Assembly: GCA_010015655.1 (NCBI GenBank)
Contig: ML976721.1
Span: 1 to 64,000 of the forward strand
DNA length: 64,000 bases
Direction of reading: 5' to 3'
Source: Bimuria novae-zelandiae CBS 107.79
Taxonomy: Eukaryota > Ascomycota > Dothideomycetes > Pleosporales > Didymosphaeriaceae
This document shows, one piece after another, positions 50,440 through 61,893 of this stretch; position 1 is the stretch's first letter; each line of letters opens with the position of its first letter. The notes under the pieces are model-generated. The model saw only the letters and a program-made list of their open reading frames with translations. It was not told the DNA's origin and made no database searches. The translations under genes were made by a program, and so were the position numbers.

Positions 50440-52229
50440 AGCTAGCCGATACGTAAGCTGGCCACCCGGGTAAGCTGGCCACCCCACCAAAACGCGACAC
50501 CTGCACAAAACACGCCACATCTCTCCACAACGCTCATTAATATGGACGCCCGTGAGCATGCTATACAATTAGCTATCAAAGATTTTAATGCAGGCATTTA
50601 TTCTAGTTATCGCGCTGCGGCTACCGCGTACGGTGTTCCTTAATTAACCCTATCGACGCGCATCAATGGCGTACAAAACCGACGCGTTAGTCACCAACAC
50701 TGGCAGCGTTTGACTCCTCTACAGGAGGACTTCCTAGTAGAATAGATCCTTAAAGAAGACGCACGCGCCTGCCCTCCCTCACACGCTCGCGCTCGAGAAA
50801 TGGCCAATCGAATTCTACGTATAAATGGCGACAACCAGCCTATTGGCAAGCTCTGGCTCTCACACTTCCTCCGGCGCCAGCCACGCGTTGCCTCTGTAGT
50901 CGGCAGAAAGCTAGAGGCTCAGAGAGCTGATGCAGCGACACCAGAGCAGCTACGCGCGTTCCTAGAGCTCTACAAACAGACTCGACGGCGGCTCAACATA
51001 CGGGTGGAGAACACATACAATATGGATGAGACTGGCATTGCCCTAGGGGTATGTACCAACACCAGAGTACTCTCTAGTAGTCAGAAGAAGAAGGCTTATG
51101 TTCGCTCTCCAGAGAATCGCCAGTGGGTCTCTATAATCGAGTGTGTATCGGCGACAGGGCGGAAGCTACGCTGTGCGGTCATCTTCAAGGGCCAGAGCCT
51201 ACAGACAACATGGTTCTCCTCGTCCCACGTACCTGACTGGATCTACACTACCTCTGAGAACGGATGGACGTCAAAAGCGATAGGTGTTGAGTGGCTACAG
51301 CGCATATTCATACCTGAGACGGCTGTATCTGATGGCCAGCACAGGCTCCTCATCCTCGACGGTCACGGCAGCCATATTGATATAGACTTCCTGTGGCTCT
51401 GCAAGCTGCATCGTATACAGCTCCTATATCTACCTGCGCACACTTCACACGTCCTACAGCCTCTCGATCTCGCTCCTTTCTCTGTGATCAAGTCTAGCTA
51501 CAGGCGTCAGATCCAGGAGCTCGCATCACTCGACGACGCTACGCCTGTCAAGAAGGAGCGCTTTATCACCTGCTATTATTAAGCTAGGGAGGAAGGCTTC
51601 ACAGAGCGTGTAATTCAAGCTGGCTGGCAGGCATCTAGTATCTGCCCATTCAACATCAATCACGTGCTCAGCTCGTCGCAGGTCTCTCAGAGGCCTACTA
51701 CGCCTACACGTCAGCAGCAGCCTCAGCAGCAGCTCCAGAGCTTCCTCTCTACTCCCCAGGGCCCTCACGATCTCTATATAGCGCAGCGCAGCGTCCAGAG
51801 CGTCGAGAATCCAGGTCGTACGACCCGGCTACTCCTACAGAAAGCAGGTAAGGCTCTAGCAGCTGCAAATGCTAGAGCTGCAGGCCTAGAAGCAGAGAAA
51901 AGACGACTTGAGCAGCAGCTAGAGATATCTACCTCTCAGCGTCAGCGTAAGCGCGTTCGAGTAGACCTAAATCAACGCTTTGCAGAGGTAGAGAGTATTA
52001 AAGAGGCTATGCGCGCAGCCGAGGCTTTAGCAGTTTAACCACGTAGATCTACTGTATTAAGCACCTCAGAAGCAATTGCTAGAGCTACAGTAGCTACAGC
52101 GCTTGAATCTATGTGTAGTTAATGGCAATCATAAGAAGCGTTGTTGAGAAATCGTGTGTTTTGTGCAGGTGTCGTGTTTTGGTGGGGTGGCCAGCTTACC
52201 CGGGTGGCCAGCTTACGTATCGGCTAGCT
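50440..52229 (+). mobile_element. young Fot1/pogo-type transposon, lightly RIP-mutated
   Basis: A 1790-bp element with inverted repeats of about 75 bp and one visible mismatch (start AGCTAGCCGATACGTAAGCT), TA at 50438-50439 and 52230-52231. Inside the repeat GTAAGCTGGCCACCC occurs at 50453 and 50470, a 17-bp period, mirrored at the right end. Composition is ordinary, unlike the Copia it landed in, so it arrived after most RIP of its host element. Confidence 0.93.
50542..52038 (+). pseudogene. Fot1/pogo transposase, one frame with three nonsense codons
   Basis: A single frame of 498 codons from ATG 50542 to TAA 52036-52038, interrupted only at codon 34 (TAA 50641-50643), codon 68 (TAG 50743-50745) and codon 347 (TAA 51580-51582). 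Context suggests CAA, TGG and CAA originally, all RIP-type transitions. N-terminus: psq/CENP-B-type helix-turn-helix. Catalytic blocks: YNMDETGIALGVC, RLLILDGHGSHIDIDFLWLC and HTSHVLQPLDLAPFSVIK, so all three Asp are intact. The C-terminus has a Gln-rich stretch and a coiled coil (about 51840-52030) with no zinc knuckle. No indel is seen. Nonfunctional as read. Confidence 0.92.
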
Positions 52230-53440
52230 TATTTAAAAAAGTAAAGAGTAACTTTTTAGAGGTACTACGCGCCCTTTACGGCTTAAAGGACACGCTACTC
52301 TTATAGTATAATATATTTAGAATAGTAGTTAAGCTACTAAGATTTAAACGCGTTAAAGGCTTTTTATACTTATATTAATAATTAGCCTATCCTATTTATT
52401 TATATTATTTATATTATTTATATTATTAATATTATTATAGCGTATTACCTTACTAACGATTATCTTTATTAAGACTTTAAGAATAATTTAAAGGACTAAT
52501 TTAGAGTTAAGGCTATAAGAGACCGGTCCTAGTTCCTAGGCGTCTAAGTCGTCCGCGATTGCTAGAAGCACAAGATCTGGTTAATCTAAGACATATATTT
52601 TAATAAGGTTTGCAAAAAGTACGGTATATAACAATTAAGTTATAAATAACCTAACTTTTTACTTAACGTTAACTCTCTTAATAAGTTAATTAAGGAGACT
52701 AATACTTAACGTACTAAGCTATATTAAGAGCTTATTAGCCACCTTGCCTATATTACTTACTAGACGCAACCTAACGCCGCTTATAGCTATATTATCCTTA
52801 CTTAATATTTTACTAATCTAAAGTAGTTATATATTGTAGCTATATAACGCGTCTGGCGATACTTATAACTTAATACTACGCTATTAAGGATTTTTATAAT
52901 AACTTAATTATAAAGGTTGTCTTTAATAATAATTATTATTATTATATTTTGTTTATTAGCGTGTTAGACGCCTTACATATAAATAATATATAAAAGCTTA
53001 TAAGGTTAATGCTTTTTCCTTTATAATATAATTATTAACTAGAAGGCTACTATCTAGCGTATAGTTGCTACGTCTACTACTAAATTAAAGTTACTTTTAA
53101 TCTTATTTCCTAGCTTATAAATAGTAGAGTAGCTTCGCTTCTTTAATAGTATTTTATTTAACTTAGGCATAACGCCTACGATCTACTATAATAATTAATA
53201 AATAGTAAGTATTCTAAATAAAGACCTTGGTTAATTATATATAAAAGTTTAATATGTTAATATCTATTAGATATAGTTCTAATAAGAGGTAAAGTCTTAT
53301 TAACTTATTATTAAATAGGTTCTTATAGACAAGATAGCCACTAACAGGCTTACTAAAGGCCTCTTAAAGGCTAAATATTAAGAGTTTATTTAATAGCTTT
53401 ATTTTACAAATATCGCGTAACGCCTCTAGGGTAGCTTTAA

Positions 53441-53472
53441 TTATAATAATAATAATAATAATAATAATAATT
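53441..53472 (+). repeat. (TAA)n microsatellite at the end of Copia pol
   Basis: A run of about ten TAA/ATA units. In the Copia frame it reads as consecutive stops where Gln is expected, so it is best explained as a (CAA)n polyglutamine tract converted by RIP. Confidence 0.7.
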
Positions 53473-53542
53473 CTATATATCTAGTTGCCTAATTAAGTAA
53501 GATTTTAGCTTCACCTCTCAATCGACATGAAGCTGGGGGGTG

Positions 53543-53680
53543 TGTGACGGTTCAGTATGGAAGCTTGGATCACCCGCGTACGTGCGGCCTGTGTACGTGA
53601 TTTACACAGTATATAGCTCTATAGAGTAGCTTCTTAATCAAAACAACGATTGCCTCAACATTCTTTTTTCGACGTTACAT
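53543..53680 (+). repeat. 3' LTR of the Copia-type element
   Basis: 138 bp, TGTGACGGTTCAGTATGG to TTTCGACGTTACA. It is closer to the solo LTR at 43247 (shared GAAGCTT...CACCCGCGTACGTGCGGCC and CTTCTTAATCAAAACAA) than to its own 5' partner. Confidence 0.8.
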
Positions 53681-55060
53681 ATTACTATATATATAGTGGG
53701 CGAGTAATCTTAGATAGCTAAGTATAACGCAAGGCGTACGGAGTCGCGTATATAAGCGCGAGAGGTGCCTTCTCTACTAAGTTCATAATAAAAAAGTTAG
53801 GTATCTTATTAATCTCTAGTAAATAGACAATCTCTTCTCCATTACTTAGGTAGAGCTTATCTTTGCCACTATAGTAGTAATTGCCTTTACACTTAAAAGA
53901 CCCATATAATATAATATTAATAATAAAACTTAGGTAGTATAGAGCATCTTTAAGTTCTATATTTATAACTTTAATATCTAAGTAAATAATACTTAGTTTA
54001 ATAGTACCTTTTCAAGTTAGTATCTAGAATGTTATAGTGATTAAGCAGAACACTAAAATATTAAGTATAATTAAAATACTAGTAGTAGCTCTTTTATTAT
54101 TATTTGTCCTCTCTTTATACTTATCGTCATTATACTGTAAATACTCTAGGATTAGCTCTAGGTGCTTTTTTCTAGTAGAGCTTCTTACCCCCAGGATACT
54201 CTCGTTTATAGTATGTGTTGTACTACTTCTTAGGACTTGGGCTCTAGTTACGGGTCTACTTTTTATTTTAGTATTATAGCAATAACTGTTAACGGGCTTT
54301 TCTTCTTATTATTTTACTTTAATTATAAGTACCTTAATAGGCTCTTCCTTCTTATATTAAAGATAATCTTTAGTCGCGATAATAAGCTTATTAACTATCT
54401 GTATAGTGCTAATACGTATATTATTATTACGTAACTTTACCTATTCTAGGAGTATACATTTTAAGCTATATAAAAAAATTAGCTCTTTAATTAACGCGAT
54501 GATTAATATAGATTATAGTCATTTAGGACTATTCTTACGATAAGTAAAGATAATACCTATTTATACTAATTATAAATAAGCATCTTAAAAGTAATTAATA
54601 TAGTTATATACTAAGTAATAGGTGTTAGTATAAAAGTTAATAAAGTTAGTTTATATAGCGCGTAGGTTGTCCTGCTTAATAGGTATACCGTAATTAGTAA
54701 TATAGGTATATATTTTAATTAATAAACTAAAGCTAGCTAGTGCTAGGTATAGAGACTTATTAATAAAGCTAATAATAGTATTATTACAAAAGGCTTACCA
54801 GCTCCTTAGTAGAGCTTACTGCGCTAGCTAGTTGAGCCGAGCAGCCAAGCAGCTAAGTAGTTAAGTAGCTAAGTAGCTAAGCACGCAATCCCCCTAAACC
54901 TATAAATAGCTACGCGTCTTAGTAGAACTTTCTTTTCTTAATAGACTTTATTTATAAGCTTCCTAATTATTATAACTATACGCTATAGTTATAAGCCTAG
55001 TACTTTTATAACGCTTTATAATATACTCGCTTTACACTAATTAATAATTATAGTAGTAAT
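53681..55060 (-). mobile_element. Copia-type fragment, minus strand
   Basis: Minus-strand sequence near 53960-53690 reads like the Gag-pre-integrase region of Copia (DLKDALYYLSFIINIILYGS, YYYSGKDKLYLSNGEEIVYL). The piece stops at the LTR at 53680 on one side; upstream Gag sequence would lie toward 55000. The small open frames at 54037-54434 on the other strand are AT-rich chance frames. Confidence 0.5.
54835..54882. repeat. six tandem octamers
   Basis: Units of 8 bp: AGCCGAGC, AGCCAAGC, AGCTAAGT, AGTTAAGT, AGCTAAGT, AGCTAAGC. Most differences are C-to-T within CpA-like contexts, so the original array may have been uniform before RIP. Function unknown. Confidence 0.8.
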
Positions 55061-55071
55061 GTGCGTTGACA

Positions 55072-55262
55072 TATATTGGTAGTGTCGGGATCGCTATGGC
55101 TATGCGATCCGAGCGACCTACGTAGCCAATTAAAGCTTGCTAGGTGGCTACTCGGTGAACTATAAATACCTCGCGCATGACATGTAGATAGAAGATATAA
55201 TAATATATAAGATATACATTACTATTATTACTCATATAATTATATAGAGGCCTATTAACACT
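55072..55262. repeat. possible LTR, less mutated
   Basis: A segment with ordinary composition from about TTGACATATATTGG to CCTATTAACA; includes TATAAATACC. Similar sequence CACTAATTA(A/G)TAATT lies on both sides (near 55035 and 55260), so this may be one of two adjacent LTRs. Boundaries are uncertain. Confidence 0.4.
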
Positions 55263-55835
55263 AATTAGTAATTGTAAGGCAATTATAGATAATTAGAATA
55301 TAAAAGATAAATCTGCTAACCTTACGCATTTCTTAGTTATTTATATTAAGTATACTATGAGCTCTATTAGGTGTCTCTATTACTTAAGACTAATTACTAT
55401 AGCTATGTTAGCACGTTCGAAGACGTAGTTTATATACGCACTAACCCTTATCTAGTTATACTTAACCTATATATACTTTAAAACTGTTAACGTATCTTAG
55501 TAAATATAGCTAGCATAGTACACGTTAATAATAATAAAATATTTAATAGAGCGAATAGAAGTAGTGGAGACCGCTATACGCTTACACGAGAGGAGTTACT
55601 AAGAGGTACTAACCTAAAGCTAAGAGAATAGCGTTTTATTAATCTAGAGCTTTAAGATAACGATGTTAAAGCCCTAAATAAAGACGTAAACAAAACTATA
55701 ATAATAATACATAGAGCACGCACGATCGAGAACTACATAAAGCAGCTTATAGCTAATAATAAGCTCTTTAGAGAGTTCTACTGAAACTTTAAAGGATAGA
55801 TAAAAGTTATTTTCCTACGCGCACATGTAACGTAT

Positions 55836-58800
55836 TATTAGATTTAAGGGTATTCTTAATAAAATAGGATAATTATTAATTATTCTATGTTTGTTGTGCT
55901 CTCTAGGGTGCCCTGAGCTAGACTACTAGCGAGGTCTTTAATTACTTAGAGTAGAATTACGCTAGCTACCTTTGTACTAGGTGTAAAGTATTATGTAATT
56001 AAATATACCCCCTTAGTTTAGGCTTATCCTTAAGCTAAAGACTATTTATAAGTAATTAGATAGTCTTCTTTCTAGAGCTTAGTTTTAAAGGCCTCTATCC
56101 TTTACTCTAGCTTAAGTAGGTTAACTTCTTTATTAGTAATATTGTCCCTAATATCTATAAGTCCTAGTTTATCTAAAAACTTACTCTACTTATTAGCCAG
56201 TAAGGCCTTAGTTAGTCTATCTACTACTATATCCTCTAACTTTCAATAGGTTATATTAACCGTTTCTTTAGCCACTTCCTGCCTTAATAATTATAAATAT
56301 CTATATAGCGTAGCTTAGTCTATAACTTTGCAATCTCTTTAGTAACTAGGCAAATAGTCTATTAATTATCGCAGTTAATCGTAATTAAGTAATTACTTAG
56401 TGTATCTTTAAGCTTCTTTAGTAGGCGTAAGGTAAATAGAGCCTCCTTAGCTACTTATAATAGCGCTAGTAATTTGGCTTTAATTATTAAAGTAATAAGA
56501 GTATCTTGTTTATTTGCCTTCTAGGTAATTAGGCTACTAAAGAGCTTAATTATGTATCCTTAGGAGCTTTTGTAATCTAGTGTATTATTAGCAAAAGATG
56601 CGTCGCTTACTACCTCTAAGATATCTACACCTTTAAGCTAGAGACCTAGTAATCTAGTCCCTGTAAGGTAAAGGAGAACTTAATTAGTATCTATATAACA
56701 TTTCTTACTTAGGTTTAATAGGAATTATAATAATTAAGAGGTTATAAAAGTAATTAATAGTCATATAATTATAATAGCGTAAAGAATTAATCCTATTATA
56801 CGCTAGTATTAATTAACTTTAGCCTTACTAGTAAGTCTAGTTTATAAGAGTAGCTTAATTACTACTATTAGTATTTTGTATTATATCTTATAGTAATTAA
56901 CAAGACCTGAGATCTTGTCGATGTATAAAGCTTATAAAAGCCAGATTTTATAGTTAGGGCGGTTTCTAATGACTTTAATACCTAAAAACCACTATAGATC
57001 CTTTCTACTAGTAAGTGTAAATTTAGTACTTGTCTTTACTAGAGTAGCTTTAGTAGCTTGCTTTTATAACTTATCGTAAGCAATAATAAGATTATTTACG
57101 TAGAAGAAGATAATGATGCTATCCTTAATAGGACAGCATGGCTCGTGGGACACTATTTTAAAGCCCATATCACTGAGCGTTGAAGTGAACTCTCTCTGCC
57201 AAAGCAGTAGAGATATGCGCAGTCCGTAGAGTGCTTTGTGTAATTGGAGGACTGTGCCTGCTCGCGAGTAGCCGCGGGGCATCCTCATATAGATCTCTTG
57301 ATCGATCTTTGCATGGACGAAGGCATTAGTAACGTTATGCTAGATTAGCTCTAGGTCGAACTAAGCTACTATTACTATAAGCATGTAAAATAATTATCCC
57401 GCTAAACGTTACTACGTAGGTATCTTACAAGGTAAGGTGCTACTATTAATCGCTATATACCACTAATCTTGCCTTATACTTTTATAATTAATAGTACTTA
57501 TTAAACTTATAGGTATATACCTATATATAGTCTAGAATTTAATAATCTACTACTTTTACTAAAGTAGCTATAACCTTACTTTAGGACTTTATCTTTTTAT
57601 AGCTTTAAAAATAGGATTACTTAGCTTCCTTCTATATATTATGAATGGGATAGTTTTTAAATTTATTATAGTATATTAGTAGTTTAGGTAGCACGCTCTA
57701 ATATAGCTTCTTACCTATAATAATTAGGCGTCTAAGTTACGCCATATTAAGAGCTTTACTGTTATATTTACTATTATTACTTACTCCTATGCCTGCTATA
57801 AATGCGGTGGTCTAAGGGTTTGTTTATTATTGCCTTGTTTATACTACTAGGGATAGTTTAAGTTAGTAATTTCTTACTATTAATTATATAAGAAGTGCAA
57901 CTAGTAGCGGCGTTAATAAAAATAAAAGATACTTATACCTAACCTTCCTGCCTTACCTATACCCTAGGGCCCCTTTAGCCTCTTCCTCTAGCGTCTTAGT
58001 AATTGTCTTATCTTTATAAAAAGACTCTATAACTTAATCCTATTAAGGTAAGGGAGGTAACTTTATTAAGCATACCTAGGCTACTATCTCTTCTAATTTA
58101 TTATGCATAAGATTATCTATTAGGTCTTTAGTCTTTTCTAAGAATACTATATCTTTATTAAATATTACATCGCGAGTGCTAATTATCTTTACCAGTAATG
58201 GAATCTAAATTCTTTAAATATTAGTTAATCGGTAGCTAATAAGGTATCTAATCTAGGCTTTTAAATCTAGCCTTTATAGTTTACTTTTGCCGCGTTTCGT
58301 ATTCTCTATTATTACAAACGCTTTGTAGCTATAAGCCTTTAAGTAAGCTTAGTTAAGCTTCCTTAGTTAAGTAATAATTCTATTTTAAAAGGCTACTATC
58401 GTAAAGAATACTTTATATAATGTTTACTAATAATTAGCGTAGTTTAAAGTTTAATTATAGAGGTAGACTATAGCTTTAGTAATCTTAGGCTATATTTACT
58501 AGGGTAGGTTAGAGTCTAGTTATATCTCGAACGCTTTCTTCTTAATTATGCTTTTTAAGTATTTAGCGCCTTTATCTTAATGCCTTACGCGGTGCACTAA
58601 TTATAAATATTTACTTTAACTAAGAAGATTTTATTATCTAATTTAATAATTTTAATAGTAATACTAAATTCCACTTTTATAAATTACTTAAAAGCGCTAA
58701 TTAGCTTAATAATTAATCGTGCTACATAATTATCTTTAAAGTAAAAGTCTTAGGCGAAGCTAAAGAATCTAGTTATAATTAGAATTTAGCTCTTTTTCTT

Positions 58801-60989
58801 AGTAGAGCTGTCTGCCTCGTAATTATAAAAGTCTATAATAACTCTCTCCCTAGGGCCTTTAGTTAGGTCCCTTAGTTACCTACGTATTTGTTACTTAAGC
58901 TTAGCTCTATTGTAAGCATTATATTTAGCGATAAATAGTCCTTTAATCCTTATCCCCTTAAATTGCTACCTAGGTATTAGAGCGCCTAAAGTTCTAGGTA
59001 GCCTAATTATTAATACTAAGTTAAGGCGTTTACTTTTTATAGTTTTTGCTTAGTGCGAGTGTTATTCTTGTGTGCGATAAGGGCACTATTAGTGATAATA
59101 TAGTTAGTAAGGACTATTTTATATTTAAGCACCTATTAACTATACGTCTCTTATAATTTAGTTAATATAGTATTATCTTTTCTCTTTAGAGTTATTAAAT
59201 ATTCCTATATATCTACTAAAGGCCTTGCCTTTAGAGTAATTAGAATAATATAAGGTTATAGAGTAAGTCTAGGTAATAAGCAACGTTATTTAGCCTAATT
59301 AATTAGTTACTACCTATACTTTATATGCTAAGATAGACGCTTCTATACCTTTTAATCTATATCTATATATTCCTTGCCTATATAAAGTCTCCTAGCGCCA
59401 GTAGCTAGTAAAAGACAAAGCGATTAATATTATTAAAGATACAATAAGTTATACCTAAATTAAGTATAGCTAAGCAATATAATAGGTACGTATTAGGTTG
59501 CTATAAGAGGCTAGAGTATTAAAGCTTACTAGAATTTTAGTAAACTTACGTCTATCTAGTTACTTATTATTAGCCTAAGTAATTCGAGTTATCGTGGGAG
59601 TGTGTAATAGTTTAATTCTTAGGGTTTAAGACTATGGTCGTTTTACCTTCCTTATTTCTTCTTATAGATCTAGACTGTTCTATATTCTATGTTTAACTAT
59701 AGCACTAATGTCAGATTAAGGAGTAAACTATTCTAGTATTTATTCTAAATAGGCATAGTAATAGTCTTTTAGACTATAGCGCTATTTATAAGTAGGGCAT
59801 TTTAGGCTGCTAACTACTTAGGTGTGGTACTTTAATTAAAGATTCGTTTTTGTTGAGGTCTTCCCCGTCCACGTAGATAGTTCGTAGAAGACAGTGCGTC
59901 TTCGGCATCGTGAGAGGCGTCCCTGTTAGTGCCTAAGGTAAATACACGACCAGTAGCAAGAGATAGTCCTGCAATAGCAAAAGCGTCCTTTTATTTACCC
60001 TTAATTAGGTGCTAGAGGATTATATGCTCTTAGAAGCATTTTATTATCTCTTTTCTAGTTATATTTATGTCTTGGCGACTATTTTCCTAAAAGGTTATTT
60101 TCTAGATTAGTGCTACCTTTATAATCGCAACTAGAAAGTCTTTTATTATATTATAAATTAATTAATATTTAGTAACGTTTTCTATCTCTGCTTTTATAGC
60201 TACGTAATTATATTCTATTAGCTAGATATTTTAGTTTATTACTTACCTTATAGGCTTTAGAACTTATAGATATTAGGCTCTTACTTATTCTTACTTATCT
60301 TTTTTATTCACGCCCACTATCTACGTTAATAACTTAACCTACTCCTAGATTTACTCTCTAGGTTTGCAGTATTTACGTTACAGGTATTATAACACTATAG
60401 ATTAAATATAAACTACTACTTTTTTAAGATTTATTCTCTCCTCTTAATACTCCTTATCCTTTATCTTAAAGTCTTTAAGCTATATTTTATAGAACTTAAT
60501 ATCCTTCTTGTACGCTTTAATTTCTACGTTTAATAATTCTAAGAGCCGTAATAGGATATTTAGTTATTTATTATTATTAATATAGGTAATCAATTAATCG
60601 CTCGTAATTAATAGTAATAATAGCGGCATTAGCTTCTACTATAGCATTTTAACACTACTAGGATTAATAATAAGCTATATATATATATAGTTTTACATCG
60701 CGCTTTTAGCTATTAGAGCTATAAGGTAAATTTTGTATAGTTAATTGGGGTTACTATAGGATCTCGGAGAGTTAATAAGGCTATTATATTAGCTTAATTA
60801 AGGTAATATGACTCTTAATTATTAGAATTAAGGGTATTCTTAATATAATAGGATAATTATGAATTATTCTGCGTTTATTATACTTCTTAGGCTATGCTAA
60901 GCTAGACTGCTAGCGAGTTCTCTAATTACTTAGCGTAGGAGTGCGCTAGCCACCTCTGCATTAGGTGCAAGGTGTCATGTAATTGGACA
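55836..60989 (-). mobile_element. full-length Copia retrotransposon, RIP-degraded
   Basis: 5154 bp with two 170-bp LTRs (55836-56005 and 60820-60989) and TSD CGTAT (55831-55835 and 60990-60994). A minus-strand polypurine tract (AAGGGGG) adjoins the left LTR. The right LTR keeps the TGTCCAATTACATGAC start; the left has TATTTAATTACATAAT through G-to-A/C-to-T change. It is related to the truncated copy ending at 19932. Confidence 0.93.
57064..57300 (-). pseudogene. reverse transcriptase block of the Copia element
   Basis: The best preserved part of its pol: RMPRGYSRAGTVLQLHKALY, then LLLWQREFTSTLSDMGFKI and FFYVNNLIIAYDKL, where the catalytic YVDD motif reads YVNN after G-to-A change. The island is far less mutated than the rest of the element. 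Flanking pol continues on both sides with many stops. Confidence 0.85.
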
Positions 60990-61893
60990 CGTATATAAAG
61001 AAACTTAAGTAGATCCTCCGCTTTAAAGGCGTATACACTAGCCATGTTAATATAAAACTTATTAAAGCCATAATAAGACTACTAAATAGTAAAAATTATC
61101 TATAATAGCTAGGTAAATAATTCTAGCGTACTATCTTTAATATATAGTTCGCCGCGTATATGCTCTAACAGCGGCTACTACTAGGATAATATGTAGTAGG
61201 ATTAGGATAATTAGTAAATATATAGATAGCTAATAAGGCCCGCAACTAAGCCTCTAAAATAGTAAAAGAGTAAGAGGAAGAGAGTTAATAAATATAATAG
61301 CATATAAAGCTAATTATTTAAATAATTAAATATATAATATAGTAAAGTTAGTAAACTCCGTTGCTAGTTCCTATAATAGATTATTATATTTAATCTATTT
61401 AACTAAGTATTTATGTTTCTTTCTTTATTAGTTAAAGTAGAGATTAAATATTCTTTTAATAAAGTATTCTAGCTTTATGTTAATTATAATTAGTTTAGGT
61501 AGCTCTATTTACTATCTTAGTAAATAGGTAATATTTAGCTCCGCTAGTTAGAGCAAGTTTATATAGAATATAAGGTATATTTTTTATTAAATTAGGTAGC
61601 TCTAGCCTATAGGCGTGTATAGAGACTACTATATTAATTTTATACAGGCTAACGTTCTTCTAGTCTAGCTTCTTAGACTATTACTAGGTCCTTAGGTTTC
61701 TTGCGTCTAGCTATACGTAATTACCTGTCTAATAGGCGAGTGCTAGCTATTATATATAATTTATATACTCTTAGTACAACGCTTGCGTCTAAGTTAGTTC
61801 TTTATAAATAAGTTCTATTATATCCTTTATCTTTTTTATTATATAATTAGCTATAGCTATATTAAGTTTTTACTTATAGCCTTTTTAGGCTTC

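Larger units (their letters stand above)
46588..53520 (+). pseudogene. Gag-Pol of the Copia-type element
   Basis: The Gag start retains KPEDWQVWIFLRKDAAQQHD (about 46633-46692), typical of fungal Copia Gag. Integrase and its C-terminal region are at about 48050-49300, with SHLVGYDSTNIFQIQ (about 49042-49086), VIYTQDVVFNISTIYKGHDD and YDEAISIIIVILTPTGQST. Reverse transcriptase is split by the DNA transposon and resumes with FLEVLRALYGLKDTLLLQYN (about 52255-52314). Stops sit at expected Gln/Trp. A (TAA)n run near the end reads as former polyglutamine. Confidence 0.7.
46334..53680 (+). mobile_element. Copia-type retrotransposon carrying two later insertions
   Basis: LTRs at 46334-46474 (141 bp) and 53543-53680 (138 bp), both TGTGACGGTT...TTACA. 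A 4-bp match TATT flanks both ends, weaker than a 5-bp TSD. A polypurine tract (CTGGGGGGTG) precedes the 3' LTR. Inside lie a solo LTR (49967-50227) and a DNA transposon (50440-52229). The two LTRs differ by more than transitions, and the flanks are different elements, so the two ends may come from different copies. Confidence 0.75.
55263..61893 (+). other. Gag-like remnant interrupted by a Copia insertion
   Basis: Sequence at 55263-55835 and 60990-61893 appears to be one AT-rich unit split by the Copia at 55836-60989, since a 5-bp TSD joins the two. Taken through stops it reads as charged, helical, Gag-like protein, for example IIHRARTIENYIKQLIANNK near 55708. I cannot name the family. Confidence 0.4.

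Noticed and set aside
54037..54434. Two overlapping frames resembling membrane proteins
   Set aside because: Hydrophobic Leu/Ile/Phe/Tyr content follows from AT-rich sequence; the opposite strand fits a Copia fragment.
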